In this document: positions 22,142 through 34,353 of the stretch, piece by piece
Layout of the letters: each line of letters opens with the position of its first letter
Numbering within the stretch: position 1 is the stretch's first letter
From: Stomoxys calcitrans
Lineage: Eukaryota > Arthropoda > Insecta > Diptera > Muscidae
Direction of reading: 5' to 3'
DNA length: 64,000 nt
NCBI RefSeq assembly: GCF_963082655.1
Contig: NC_081555.1
Coordinates: 144,708,330-144,772,329, forward strand
Notes under the pieces: generated by a model
What the model was told of the DNA's origin: nothing
Seen by the model: only the letters and a program-made list of their open reading frames with translations
The model's database searches: none
Translations under genes and position numbers: made by a program

Positions 22142-23765
22142 TTATACCCACCACCGAAGGATGGGGGTATATTCATTTTGTCATTCCGTTTGCAACACAT
22201 CGAAATATCCATTTCCGACCCTATAAAGTATATATATTCTTGATCAGCGTAAAAATCTAAGACGATCTAGCCATGTCCGTCCGTCTGTCCGTCTGTCCGT
22301 CTGTCTGTTGAAATCACGCTACAGTCTTTAAAAATAGAGATATTGAGCTGAAATTTTGCACAGATTCTTTTTTTTGTTCATAAGCAGGTGAAGTTCGAAG
22401 ATGGGCTATATCGGACTATATCTTGATATAGCCCCTATATAGACCGATCCGCCGATTTAGGGTCTTAGGCCCCTAAAAGCCACATTTATTATCCGATTTT
22501 GTTGAAATTTGGGACAGTGAGTTGTGTTAAGACCTTCGACATCCTTTGTCAATTTGGCTCAGATCGGTCCAGATTTGGATATAGCTGCCATATAGACCGA
22601 TCCTCCGATTTAGGGTCTAAGGCCCATAAAAGCCACATTTATGGTCCGATTTCGCTGAAATTTGGGACAGTGAGTTGTCTTAGGCCCTTTGACATGTTTC
22701 TTTAATTTGGTCTAGATCGGTTCAGATTTGGATATAGCTGCCATATAGACCGATCCTCCGGTTTAGGGTCTTTGGCCCACAAAAGCCACATTTATTATCC
22801 GATTTTGATGAAATTCGGGGTAGTGAATTGTGTAAGGCGCATTGACATCCTTCATTAATTTGGCTCAGATCGGTCCAGATTTGGATATAGCTGCCATATA
22901 GATCGATCCTCCGATTTATGGTGTAAGGCCCATAATAGCCACATTCATTATCCGATTTTGCTGAAATTTGGAACAGTGAGTTGTGTTAGACCCTTTGACA
23001 TATTTCTTCAATTTGGTCCAGATCGGTTCAAATTTGGATATAGCTGCCATATAGACCGATTTCTTGATTTATGGTTTTGGGCCCATAAAATGCTCATTTA
23101 TTGCCCGATGTCCCCGAAATTTGGAACAGTAAGTTAAGTTAAGCCCCTTGACACACTTCTGCAATATCGCACAGATCGGTCCAGATTTGGATATAGCTGC
23201 CAAATAGACCGATATCTAGGTTTTAGGTTTTGGGGCCATAAAAGACGCATTTATTGTCCGATGTCGCTGAAATTTGACACAGTGAGTTTGGTTAGGCTCT
23301 TCGACGTCCTTCTTCAATTTTGCCCAGATTGGTCCAGATTTCCATATAGCTGCCATATAGACCGATCTTTGGATTTAAGGTTTAGGGCCCATAAAAGAGG
23401 CATTTATTGTCCGATTTCGCCGAAATTTGGGACAGTGCTTAGTGTTAGGCTCTTCGACATGTTCATGCAACTTGGCCCAAATCGGTCCAGATTTGGATAT
23501 AGCTGCCATATAGACCGATATCTCGATTTAAAGTCTTGGCCCCATAAAAGGAGCATTTATAATCCGATTTCTCTGAAATTTGACACAGTGACTTATGTTC
23601 GGCTTTTCGACATCCATGTCGTATATAGTTCAGATCGGTATGAGGTATATGAGTATAAGGTATGAAATTTTCACCGAATTTTGATGAAAGGTGGTTTACA
23701 TATATATCCGAGGTGGTGGGTATCCAAAGTTCAGCCCGGCAGAACTTAACGCCTTTTTACTTGTT
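22142..23765 (+). mobile_element. Family B Helentron-like (HINE) element, complete copy
   Basis: The left end is TTATACCCACCACCGAAGG, with leader and microsatellite CATGTCCGTCCGTCTGTCCG (about 22274-22309). The array modules are at 22566, 22719, 22872, 23025, 23178, 23331 and 23484, six intervals of exactly 153 bp. The right end is GAGGTGGTGGGTATCC, hairpin TTCAGCCCGGCAGAA (one mismatch each side), then ACTTAACGCC and ACTTGTT. No protein is encoded. Confidence 0.88.
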
Positions 23766-25642
23766 TTTATCTGATTCGGCTGAAGTCTCTTCAGACTTCA
23801 GACTCCGCACCCACTCCCATTTTTTATTTCTTGAAATTTAGTTTTCCATTTTTTTTTATTAAAATAAAAGTTTTATATACTTTTCACCACGGTCTTGTTA
23901 CTTTTCCTTACAATACATTTCCCTTCCAACTTCTTTCATTTTTCTTGTTTCCCCATGAAGGCATTCAAGCTAACTTTTCATTTCTTTGTTTCCCGTTTTG
24001 ATGTCGTACTCTTGCCTGCACAAGTTAATCGTAATATTAAAACTAGAAGTAGTGATTATTCTAACAAGGCAATGTCATATCATATTGACCTTTACTTTAT
24101 ATTCTTTTCAATTCATTCTGTAATTATGCCCCAGCTCTTCTACTATTGACAATTTGCTTTCAACAGCATGAATTGCAACAGCAATCCGCCTCCCAACTCT
24201 TCTATTCATCATTCATTTAAAAAGTTTGTTTGTGGATGACAATCTCATCGAGACCACGAAGGAGTACGAAGAATTTCATTTGAAGGATACCATTTTAATG
24301 CTACATTACCGTCAAAGTATTCATAATCCTTGTATAATTAAAATGCTACCGACAGATGATGATGGATGGCTGATAGAATGTTGGGTATACATGGAAAAAT
24401 TTTAGTTGGCTTAATGGATGGAAGGAAGGATGTATGTACGCAGCTTTGGTTAGATGGATGGTTGCCTTGCATAAATTCTGCATCAACAAGCATGTCATTG
24501 GGTTATATGAAACTAAGTGAAGTCTCGGTTGTTCATGTATTCTAAAATGTCATGTGAAGTGACTAATTATGTCAAGAATGGCAACTTTAATTACTTTAAT
24601 TATTTTCTCATTTACGATGGTCTTATACATATTTGGTGTTAAGCGGGGAATTAAACAAACAGGTGAAGGGTTAGTCAAAAGGAAGTGATATCTTGAGAGA
24701 AGTACTTCATTTTGAAATGTAAGCCTAAACTCCTCCGCTTTACTTATACAAGGTGCAAATTTCACGCAAGCATTTCATTAAGAAAAGCCTTTGGTAACCT
24801 ACGGGAAATGTGTAGTCAATTGCCCCAAACATAAAGGTCCTATACTGGAGAATAAGTTACCTGTCACAGGACATATCCTGAAGGGAATGAAAAGTTTCAA
24901 TTGTCATAACTTATGATTCCTAACTACCATAGCTTGACGAATAAGCAGAAGTAGGGGATAGAAATGTGGAATCCACTGCGTACAGCTACTCACCGAGGTC
25001 TTTCAACATTCTTGAAGTGAGGCGAAAGATTTATAACAGCAGTATCTTAACTAGTTTTTGTTCAATTTCTCCACCCATAATCGAACACAAATAGTGTAGG
25101 ACTCTTTTATGTATAAAGGCTTAGCTTTGAGTGCCAAGCATTTTTTAGGCATTTGGGGGTATCTTAAATCCTTACTTTGCCATAATAAATTTCTATTGAA
25201 ACCCAACCAAGTGAAATACCCCTTTGAACAATAAGAAAAAAAAATAATATTATCCCTCCGCTCACACTGAAATATAAGGACCTCCACCTACTCTAAATTA
25301 CAAGAGCCAAAGCAGATGGGGATATCTCAGGCAAGACACAAAGTAAGTGTAAATTCTAATTATGTTTACTGGGCTCCATTTTTTCTTTTATTTGTTAGCA
25401 AATTTCCTTTTCTTTCACTTTACTGCATCTTCTCATTTTATGTGATGTCGGCTGTGTAACTTTTAATGTTAGCTTTAATTTTTTGTGCAATGTCTTAAGT
25501 CGCTGAGACTATCATTTCGCGTGTTTGCCATAAGGCGTCTGGCAGCATTTTGCCCTAGATTAAAAGACCAAGATAAAGGGTGTTGGCATTAAAATCAATG
25601 TTGATGTAGTGAAAAAAGGTTCTGGACAAACCAAAATACATA
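23766..25642. other. Low-copy AT-rich DNA, no gene recognised
   Basis: I find no transposon ends, monomer arrays or domain-bearing frames. Open frames are short and overlap on both strands. It could be an intron; no splice or coding evidence supports that. Confidence 0.5.
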
Positions 25643-26253
25643 TAAAGGGTGATTTTTTTGAGGTTAGGATTTTCATGCATTAGTATTTGACAGATCACGT
25701 GGGATTTCAGACATGGTGTCAAAGAGAAAGATGCTCAGTATGCTTTGACATTTCATCATGAATAGACTTACTAACGAGCAACGCTTGCAAATCATTGAAT
25801 TTTATTACCAAAATCAGTGTTCGGTTCGAAATGTGTTCATTCACCGTAACGTTGCGTCCAACAGCATCTTTGAAAAAATACGGTCCAATGATTCCACCAG
25901 CGTACAAACCACACCAAACAGTGCATTTTTCGGAATGCATGGGCAGTTCTTGAACGGCTTCTGGTTGCTCTTCACTCCAAATGCGGCAATTTTGCTTATT
26001 TACGTAGCCATTCAACCAGAAATGAGCCTCATCGCTGAACAAAATTTGTCAAAATTTGAACACATTTCGAACCGAACACTGATTTTGGTAATAAAATTCA
26101 ATGATTTGCAAGCGTTGCTCGTTAGTAAGTCTATTCATGATGAAATGTCAAAGCATACTGAGCATCTTTCTCTTTGACACCATGTCTGAAATCCCACGTG
26201 ATCTGTCAAATACTAATGCATGAAAATCCTAACCTCAAAAAAATCACCCTTTA
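25643..26253 (-). mobile_element. Foldback MITE derived from an IS630/mariner-type transposon, copy 1
   Basis: The 611-bp element is flanked by TA and has terminal inverted repeats starting TAAAGGGTGATTTTTTTGAG. The arms, about 190-200 bp, both carry the transposase start MNRLTNEQRLQIIEFYYQNQ, one on each strand (25758 rightwards, 26139 leftwards). Between the arms the minus strand encodes SDEAHFWLNGYVNKQNCRIW and TVWCGLYAGGIIGPYFFKD, a catalytic-domain fragment. The element thus has its 5' end at both sides and lacks the rest of the transposase; it could only be moved in trans. It is inserted beside or within E-type sequence. Confidence 0.85.
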
Positions 26254-26483
26254 TATGAGAGCACACAAAAATCACACCATCCATCTCCGAGATCTGGCGT
26301 TTATGAAAATTATGGTAAGGGGGAGGGTCCGCCCCCCCTTCAGATATCAAAAAATGTAGTACCCTATTTTCACCACGGGGTCAATATGTACCATCTGTGA
26401 AAATTTCAAGAAAATCGGTTCAGCCGTTTCTGGGTCTATATGGAAACATGCAAACAAACCTACAAACAAACACAAATTGACTT
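26254..26483 (-). mobile_element. Family E Helitron-like fragment
   Basis: TATGAGAGCACAC, CATCTCCGAGATCTGGCG, GGGGGAGGGTCCGCCCCC and AAATCGGTTCAGCCGTTTC match, in reverse, the E element at 58670-58870. A family A element begins directly at 26484. Confidence 0.55.
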
Positions 26484-28092
26484 TTATACCCTATAAGATG
26501 GGGGGTATACTAATTTCGTCATTCTGTTTGTAACTACTCGAAATATTCGTCTGAGACCCCATAAAGTATATATATTCTTGATCGTCGCGACATTTTATGT
26601 CGATCTAGCCATGTCCGTCCGTCTGTCCGTCCGTCCGTCCGTCCGTCTGTCTGTCTGTCGGAAGCACGCTAACTTCCGAAGGAGTAAAGCTAGCCGCTTG
26701 AAATTTTGCACAAATACTTCTTATTATTGTAGGTCGGTTGGTATTGTAAATGGGTCATATCGGTTCATGTTTTGATGTAGCTGCCATATAAACCGATCTT
26801 GGGTCTTGACTTCTTGAGCCTCTAGAGTGCGCAATTCTTATCCGATTGGAACGATATTTTGCACGACGTGTTTTGCTATGATATCCAACAACTGTGCCAA
26901 GTATAGTTCAAATCGGTCCATAACCTGATATAGCTGCCATATAAACCGATCTTGGGTCTTGACTTCTTGAGCCTCTAGACGGCGCAATTCTTATCCGATC
27001 AGAATGAAATTTTGCACGACGTGTTTTGTTATGATATCCAACAACTGTGCCAAGTATGGTTTAAATCGGTCCATAACCTGATATATCTGCCATATAAACC
27101 GATCTTGGGTCTTGACTTCTTGAGCCTCTAGAGGGCGCAATTCTTATCCAATTTGAATGAATTTTGGCACGACGTGTTTTGTTATGATATCCAACAACTG
27201 TGCCAAATATGGTTTAAATCGGTTCATAACCTGATATAACTGTCATATAAACCGATCTTGGGTCTTGACTTCTTGACCCTCTAGAGGGCGCAATTCTTAT
27301 CCGATTAGAATGTAATTTCGCACGACGTGTTTTGTTATGATATCCAACAACTGTGCCAAGTATGGTTTAAATCGGTTCATAACCTGATATAGCTGCCATA
27401 TAAACCGATCTTGGGTCTTGACCTCTTGAGCCTATAGAGGGCACAATTCTTATCCGATTTGAATGAATTTTTGCACGAATATAATTGAAATCGGTCCATA
27501 ACCTGATATAGCTGTCATATAAACAGGTCTTGGGATTTGACTTCTTGAGCTTCTAGAGGGCGCAATTCCTATCCGATTTGGCTAAAATTTTGCATGACGT
27601 ATTTTATTTTTACTTTCAACAACTGTGTCAAATAAGGTTCAAATCGATTCATAACCAGATATAGCTGCCATATAAACCGATCTGGGATCTTGACTTCTTG
27701 ACCCCTAGAGGTCGCAATTATTATCCGATATGCCTGAAATTTTGTACGATGGATCCTCTCATGACCATCAACAAACGTGTTTATTATGGTCTAAATCGGT
27801 CTATAGCCCGATACAGATCCCATATAAATCGTTCTCTCTATTTTACTTCGTGAGCCCCAATTGGCGCAATTCTTATACGAATTGGCTGAAATTTTACACA
27901 GGTCTCCCACATATAATTTGATTGTGGTCCGAACCGGACCATATCTTGATATCGCTCTAATAGCAGAGCAACTCTTTTCTTATATCCTTTTTTGCCTAGG
28001 AAGAGATGCCGGGAAAAGAACTCGACAATTGCGATCCATGGTGGAGGGTATATAAGATTCGGCCCGGCCGAACTTAGCACGCTTTTACTTGT
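26484..28092 (+). mobile_element. Family A Helentron-like element, near-complete copy
   Basis: The left end is TTATACCCTATAAGATGGGG, in which the CCACCA part of the subterminal repeat is deleted. Leader, microsatellite (about 26615-26660) and roughly eight monomers follow. The right end has ATGGTGGAGGGTATATAAG, hairpin TTCGGCCCGGCCGAA and ACTTAGCACGC...ACTTGTT. One monomer near 27475-27490 is shortened. Confidence 0.85.
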
Positions 28093-28775
28093 TATATATA
28101 AGATGCCAGTGGGGGCTGGAATGGCTCAGATTTCATAAATGTCCCAAGAATTCTTTAACAAGTCAAAGGTACATCGTAATCTGGCAACATATACACTTTT
28201 TATGGTCATAAGACCCTAAACAGGGATATCGGTCTATATGGCAGCTTTATATAAATAAATATGGTTCGATATAGGCCATATTCGGTTTAAATATCTTAGC
28301 CCCAAGTAAAAAATGAGGCTCTTATGGGCTTAAGAACCTAACTGGGCACCCAGTTGGATGGGGGTATACTTATCTAGCCATTACGTTTGGAACACCTCGA
28401 AATATTGATCTAGGACCCCATAAAGTATATATATTCTGTATCATCTCGACATTCTGAGTAGGTCTAATCATGTCTGTCCGTCCGTCTTTCGAAATCACGT
28501 TGTCTGTCGAAAGCGCACCGCTAGCCGTTTCAAATTGTGCACAGACACTAAATATTGGTAGACGTCATGGGGGATTGCAAATGGGCCATTTCGGTCGAGA
28601 TTTGCATATAGATTTGCAAATCGGTCTTTAACCTGATATAGCTCCCATGTAAACCGAAACCGGATTTGGCTGAAATTTTGCATGAAGTGTTCCGTTATAA
28701 TATCCAATTACTGTGTTAAGTACGGTTTAAATCGGTCTATAACCTGATATATAATTTAGCTCCCATATAAACCTC
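28093..28775 (+). mobile_element. Diverged family A-type fragment
   Basis: From about 28355: GGATGGGGGTATACTTATC, GAAATATTGATCTAGGACC, CATAAAGTATATATATTC and TGTCCGTCCGTCTTTCGAAA form a 5' leader of an older A-like subfamily. Two damaged monomers follow, with no 3' end. The part from 28093 to 28350 holds only scattered monomer-like words (CGGTCTATATGGCAGC). Confidence 0.55.
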
Positions 28776-29585
28776 GATCATCCTTGTTCGGCTCCTAGAA
28801 GCTTTAATTTTTGCTGATTTGTCAGAGCGTTAGTATGTAGAATAAAATTATGCCCTTCAACTAAATTTATTTTGATTTTCAAGGTTTTTTGCCTGTTAGA
28901 GCAAAAGTCATTAAATTTCAAAATTTTTGTTTGTTTCTCTTTTGAGAAGAGCGCTTTAATCGTAGATTTTCTTTGCAAATTGGAAAAGGAAAGCCAGAGA
29001 TCGCAACACACCTATCACTATGGGACGCGTTTCGTCTTTAGTTAAAAATACCTTTCAACCATGTTAGGTGTGATGGCCTTAAGGGCCGTGGGTTGGTATG
29101 TTGTATTTGAATCGTATTTATTGCAAAAACGCCTCTATGATACAATTACCATACTAACCACGCTCGACAACCCTGTCTTTAAGCTGCAATTTTCCCAATG
29201 CATGTGTTTTCGTGTAATGACAGCGACAACACTACTTTCATGGCACACATATTTCTGTGCATCTGTTGGAAGTTGTATTTGTGGCTCTGAACTCTAGACA
29301 ACGGAAACGGGTCTCTCTGTTGCTCTGTGTGCCCAGGTTTGAATCCCGGCCGGTCTCTGCAGAATTTTTTTTAATTTTCAAGATTTTTGCTTGTTAAGGC
29401 GAATATCATTAAATTTCATAATTTTTAATTGTTTCTCTTTCGAGATGAGCTCAATGAACGGAGATTTTCCTTGCAAACGGAAAAGGAAAGTCAGAGATCG
29501 CAACACACCAACCACTATGGGACGCGACTTTTTAACCATATTAAATTGTGATAGCTTTTGTATATTTTATAAATTTTTTGCAGAA
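28776..29585 (+). repeat. Family F dispersed repeat, tandem copies 2 and 3
   Basis: A unit of about 520 bp (from about 28870) contains TTGTTTGTTTCTCTTTTGAG, GGAAAAGGAAAGCCAGAG, CACTATGGGACGCG, TTAGGTGTGATGGCC, CTAGACAACGGAAACGG and CAGGTTTGAATCCCGGCCGG. The unit restarts near 29370 and breaks at about 29525 after CACTATGGGACGCGA. GTTTGAATCC resembles a Pol III B box, so an SINE-like origin is possible, but no A box was identified. Confidence 0.55.
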
Positions 29586-29644
29586 TCCATGATGGTGGAT
29601 TCCGAAGATTCGGCTCGGCCGTACTTAGCATGCTTTTACTTGTT
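29586..29644 (+). mobile_element. Solo family A 3' end
   Basis: ATCCATGATGGTGGATTCCG, hairpin TTCGGCTCGGCCGTA and CTTAGCATGCTTTTACTTG stand alone without an array. They abut the 5' end of the next A element. Confidence 0.7.
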
Positions 29645-30283
29645 TTTATACCCTCCACTATAGGATGAGGGTATACTAATTTCGTCTTTCTGTTTGTAAC
29701 TACTCGAAATATTCGTCTGACACCCAAAAAGTATATATTGTATATTCTGGATCGTCGCGACATTTTATGTCGATCTAGCCCTGTCCGTCCGTCCGTCCGA
29801 TAAACCGATCTTGGGTATTGACTTCTTGAGCCTCTAGAGTGCGCAATTCTAATCCGATTGGAATGAAATTTTGCACGACGTGTTTTTTTTTATGATATCC
29901 AACAACTGTGCCGTGTGTGATTCAAATCGGTCCATAACCTGATATAGCTGCCATATCAACCGATCTTGGGTCTTGACTTCTTGAGCCTCTAGAGTGCGCA
30001 ATTCTTATCCGATCAGAATAAAATTTCGCACGACGTGTTTTGTTATGATATCGAACAACTTTGCCAAGTATGGTTTAAATCGGTCCATAACCTGATATAG
30101 CTGCCATATAAACCGATCTTGGGTCTTGACTTCTTGAGCCTCTAGAGTGCCCAATTCTTATCCGATTGGAATGAAATCCTGCACGACGTGTTTTCTTATG
30201 ATATCCAACAACTGTGCCAAATGCGATCCATGGTGGAGGGTATGTAAGATTCGGCCCGGCCGAACTTAGCACGCTTTAACTTG
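29645..30283 (+). mobile_element. Family A Helentron-like element, short copy in a head-to-tail array
   Basis: The left end is TTATACCCTCCACTATAGG with leader. The microsatellite (GTCCGTCCGTCC, about 29785) passes straight into array sequence, so the post-microsatellite leader is deleted. About two and a half monomers remain. The right end is ATGGTGGAGGGTATGTAAG, hairpin TTCGGCCCGGCCGAA, tail ACTTGTT. Confidence 0.85.
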
Positions 30284-31464
30284 TTTTTTATACCCTCCAC
30301 CATAAGATGGGGGGTATACTAATTTCGTCATTCTGTTTGTAACTACTCGAAATATTCGTCTGAGGCCCCATAAAGTATATATATTCTTGATCGTCGTGAC
30401 ATTTTATGTCGATCTAGCTATGACCGTCCGTCTGTCTGTCTGTCGAAAGCACGCTAACTTCCGAAGGAGTAAAGCTAGCCGCTTGAAATTTTGCACAAAT
30501 ACTTCTTATTAGTGTAGGTCGGTTGGTATTGTAAATGGGCCATATCGGTCCATGTTTTGATATAGCTGTCATATAAACCGATCTTGGGTCTTGACTTCTT
30601 GAGCCTCTAGAGGTCGCAATTCTTATCCGATAGGAATGAAATTTTGGCACTACGTGTTTTGTTATGATATCTAACAACTGTGGCAAGTATGGTTCAAATC
30701 GGTTCATAACCTGTATATAGCTGCCATATAAACCGATCTTGGGTCTTGACTTCTTGAGCCTCTAGTGTGCGCAATTCTTATCCGATTGGGATGAAATTTT
30801 GCACGACGTGTTTTCTTATGATATCCAACAACTGTGTCAAGTATGGTTCAAATCGGTCCATAACCTGATATAGCTGCCATATAAACCGATCTTGGGTCTT
30901 GACTTCTTGAGCCTCTAGAGGGCGCAATTCTTATCCAATTTGAATGAAATTTTGCACGACGTGTTTTGTTATGATATTCAACAACTGTGCCAAGTATGGT
31001 TCAAATCGGTCCATAACCTTATATAGCTGTCATATAAACAGATCTGGGGACTTGACTTTTTGAGCCTCTAGAGGTCGCAATTATTATCCGATTTGCCTGA
31101 AATTTTGCACGACGGGTTCTCTCATGACCATTAACATACGTGTTTATTATGTTCAGAATCGGTCTATAGCCCGATACAGCTCCCATATAGATCGATCTCT
31201 CTATTTTACTTATTGAGCCCACAAAGAGAGCAATTCTTATTCGAATTGGCTGACATTTTACACAGGTCTCCAACATAAACATAATTTAACTGTGGTCCAA
31301 ACCGGACCATATCTTAATATTCTCTAATAGCAGAGCAAATCTTTTCTTATATCCTTTTTTTTTTTGCCTAAGAAGAGATGCCGGGAAAAGAACTCGACAA
31401 ATGCGATCCATGGTGGAGGGTATATGAGATTCGGCCCGGCCGAACTTAGCACGCTTTTACTTGT
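30284..31464 (+). mobile_element. Family A Helentron-like element, second in the head-to-tail array
   Basis: It starts within a few Ts of the previous tail with TTATACCCTCCACCATAAG. Leader, short microsatellite (about 30424-30442) and about four monomers precede the 3' unique segment (CTAAGAAGAGATGCCGGG), ATGGTGGAGGGTATATGAG, hairpin TTCGGCCCGGCCGAA and ACTTGTT. Confidence 0.88.
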
Positions 31465-33046
31465 TTTTTTTTTTTATAATTTGCAAACAATTTTTCCCTC
31501 TAAAGCTGATTTTTTAATTTTTTTCAACTTCTCCCAAGCTATAGCAACTCTCCCACCATTATACAACACCCTTTCGCCAAAACACCCCCTCTCGACGCAC
31601 CCATGGAAAATAATAATATCATTTGTCTAACTACTTTGCCCCTACGTATTCAAATGAAAGTTTATTTGTAAATGTGTATGAAAAGGGCCTAAAGCAAATA
31701 ACTTAACCTCCATTTAGAAATATGATATTTTTAATGGTTCTGAAGTTCTACGTTCTACCGCCATAACCATTGTCTTGCACAAGCATACAATCGCAGGCAG
31801 GCCTTTTATAATGGCTATCATTAAACCAACAGCAGTGTAGAAACAACAACAACAACAACAACAACAACAAGGGAAACAACAATAGCTAGCTAGAGGACTT
31901 TTGAAATGGGGGCGATGGTTTCAACTTATATTTAATACCTTTATAACCCAAAGAAATGTAATTAAAAAATTAATTTGATGATTTTATTTACACTTTCAGC
32001 AACTTTTCTATATCAAAACGCCAAACACACACACACACACACCCACACAATCAGAAGCCTGCTAGGGTCTTTCTACTAATGGCATGGTAAAATGCGTGTA
32101 TAAGTATGGGTAAATGAAAGGATGCTTGCACTCTCCCACGCACACACACAAATGTATGAAGCACTTTTCCGCACACATAAAGTCTGAAGAATGGCTTCAA
32201 TTCAACATGGCACATTCTCACTCACAGATAAGAGAATTAGACATAAAACAGTCAATGAATTACTTGAAAATTGGAACATGAAAGCACAAATGAAAATGGC
32301 TGATACCATGCGAGGCCACAGGCGTGAGAGGGGTGTACAAAGCCATCTTGGAGAGGAGCAGCAGAGCAACAGAAACAACAAGAGCAACAACAATGGCGGA
32401 TGAAAGTTAATTGCGGTATTATGGTTGTCATATTTTTACCATCCAACACAACGTCGCCCCTCACCGTACTCTACCAAAGGTAACCACATATACCGAGCGA
32501 GTGGTTGAACTCCCTGCAGTGAGTTTTGAGAGCAGAGCACTGTATGTTTCAAGTGTTACTGCATGTATATGTTGTATGTATGTTAGTATAATAATTTAAT
32601 TATGCGTAAGTATATGATGAAAGGCAGCAGGGTATACTTTGAAGCTCAATTGTTGTGATATAAAGAAGTCTTGCATATGATTTTAAAATATTTTTAAGGA
32701 AATTTTAATAAGGTGTATTGAAGAGTTAGAAAAGAAAACTTATACCAAATGGAGATGTATTTAAAAGTATAATAAAATCTCTAAAGACAAATATCAATGA
32801 AATTTTCTCTAAACACAATTTTTGCATAAAATTTCCTTTAATTACTATAATTTTTTTTTTCAAAACAACATTTCTATAAAATGCTGCATATGGGAAAAAA
32901 ATTTCATAGAAATTTAGTCTTTTGTCTATGAAAATTTCTCTAAAGACAAAATTTCCAAAAAAATTTTCCCAAAGACAAAATTTCTCCTTAAACGAATTTT
33001 ATGGGAATTTCAGATATAAATTTTATAAAGGCAAAATTTCAAAAAA
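31465..33046. other. Low-copy DNA with simple repeats, no gene recognised
   Basis: Contains (CAA)n at about 31843-31870, (CA)n at about 32025-32042 and a short CA run near 32140. The plus-strand frame at 32191-32403 ends in an Asn/Gln-rich stretch; I see no family signature, and the opposite strand is open over the same span, so I do not call it a gene. From about 32780 to 33040 there are recurring words such as ACAAAATTTC, a weak local repetition. Confidence 0.5.
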
Positions 33047-34353
33047 ACAAGTAAAAGCGTGCTAAGTTCGGCCGGGCCGAATCTTATATACCCTCCACCA
33101 TGGATCGCATTTGTCGAGTTCTTTTCCCGGCATCTCTTCTTAGGCTTAAAAGGATATAAGAAAAGAGGTGCTCTGCTATTAAAACGATATCAAGATATGG
33201 TCCGCTTCGGACCACAATTAAATTATATGTTGGAGACCTGTGTAAAATTTCAGTCAAATTCGTATAAGAATTGCGCCCATTGGGGCTCACGATTTATATG
33301 GGATCTGTATCGGGCTATAGACCGATTCAGACCATAATAAACACGTTTCTTGATGATCATGAGAGGATCCATAAGCAAATCGGATAATAATTGCGACCTC
33401 TAGGGGTCAAGAAATCAAGATCCCAGATCGGTTTATATGGCAGCTATATCAGGTTAATAACCGATTCGAACCTTATTTGACACAGTTGTTGAAAGTAAAA
33501 ATAAAATACGTTATGCAAAATTTCAGCCAAATCGGATAGGCATTGCGCCCTCTAGAAGCTCAAGATGTCAAATCCCCAGATCTGTTTATATGACAGCTAA
33601 ATCAGGTTATGAACCGCTTTGAACCATACTTGGCACAGTTGTTGGATATCATAACGAAATACTTCGTGCAAAAATTCATTCAAATCGGATAAGAATTGTG
33701 CCCTCTAGAGGCTCAAGAAGTCAAGACCCAAGATCGGTTTATATGGCAGCTATATCAGGTTATGGACCGATTTAAACCATACATGGCACAGTTGTTGGAT
33801 ATCATAACAAAACACGTCGTGCAAAATTTCATTGTGATCGGATAAGAATTGCGCAAGCTAGAGGCTCAAGAAGTCAAGACCCAAGATCGGTTTATATGGC
33901 AGCTATATCAGGTTATGGACCGACTTGAACTATACTTAGCAAAGTTGTTGGATATCATAGCAAAACACTTTGTGCAAAATTTCATTCCAATCGGATAAGA
34001 ATTGCGCACTCTAGAGGCTCAAGAAGTCAAGACCCAAGATCGGTTTATATGGCAGCTATATCAAAACATGGACCGATATGGCCCATTTACAATACCAACC
34101 GACCTACATAAATAAGAAGTATTTGTGCAAAATTTCAAGCGGCTAGCTTTACTCCTTCGGAAGTTAGCGTGCTTTCGACAGACAGACGGACGGACGGACG
34201 GACGGACAGACGGACGGACATGGCTAGATCGACATAAAATGTCACGACGATCAAGAATATATATACTTTATGGGGTCTCAGACGATTATTTCGAGTAGTT
34301 ACAAACAGAATGACGAAATTAGTATACCCCCCATCTTATGGTGGAGGGTATAA
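33047..34353 (-). mobile_element. Family A Helentron-like element, first of a head-to-tail pair
   Basis: On the minus strand: 5' end TTATACCCTCCACCATAAG at about 34353, leader, microsatellite (about 34178-34218), about five monomers, then CTAAGAAGAGATGCCGGG, ATGGTGGAGGGTATATAAG, hairpin TTCGGCCCGGCCGAA and tail CTTG next to TT at 33047. A deletion of about 24 bp removes GAAGTAAAATAGAGAGAAC near 33290. Confidence 0.87.

Noticed and set aside
22566..23484. Centromeric satellite array
   Set aside because: Arrays are short (about 6-8 units) and always bounded by element ends, so they are internal parts of mobile elements.
32191..32403. A small Asn/Gln-rich protein gene
   Set aside because: The low-complexity end comes from CAA/CAG-type repeats, the opposite strand is also open over the region, and no homologous family is recognised.
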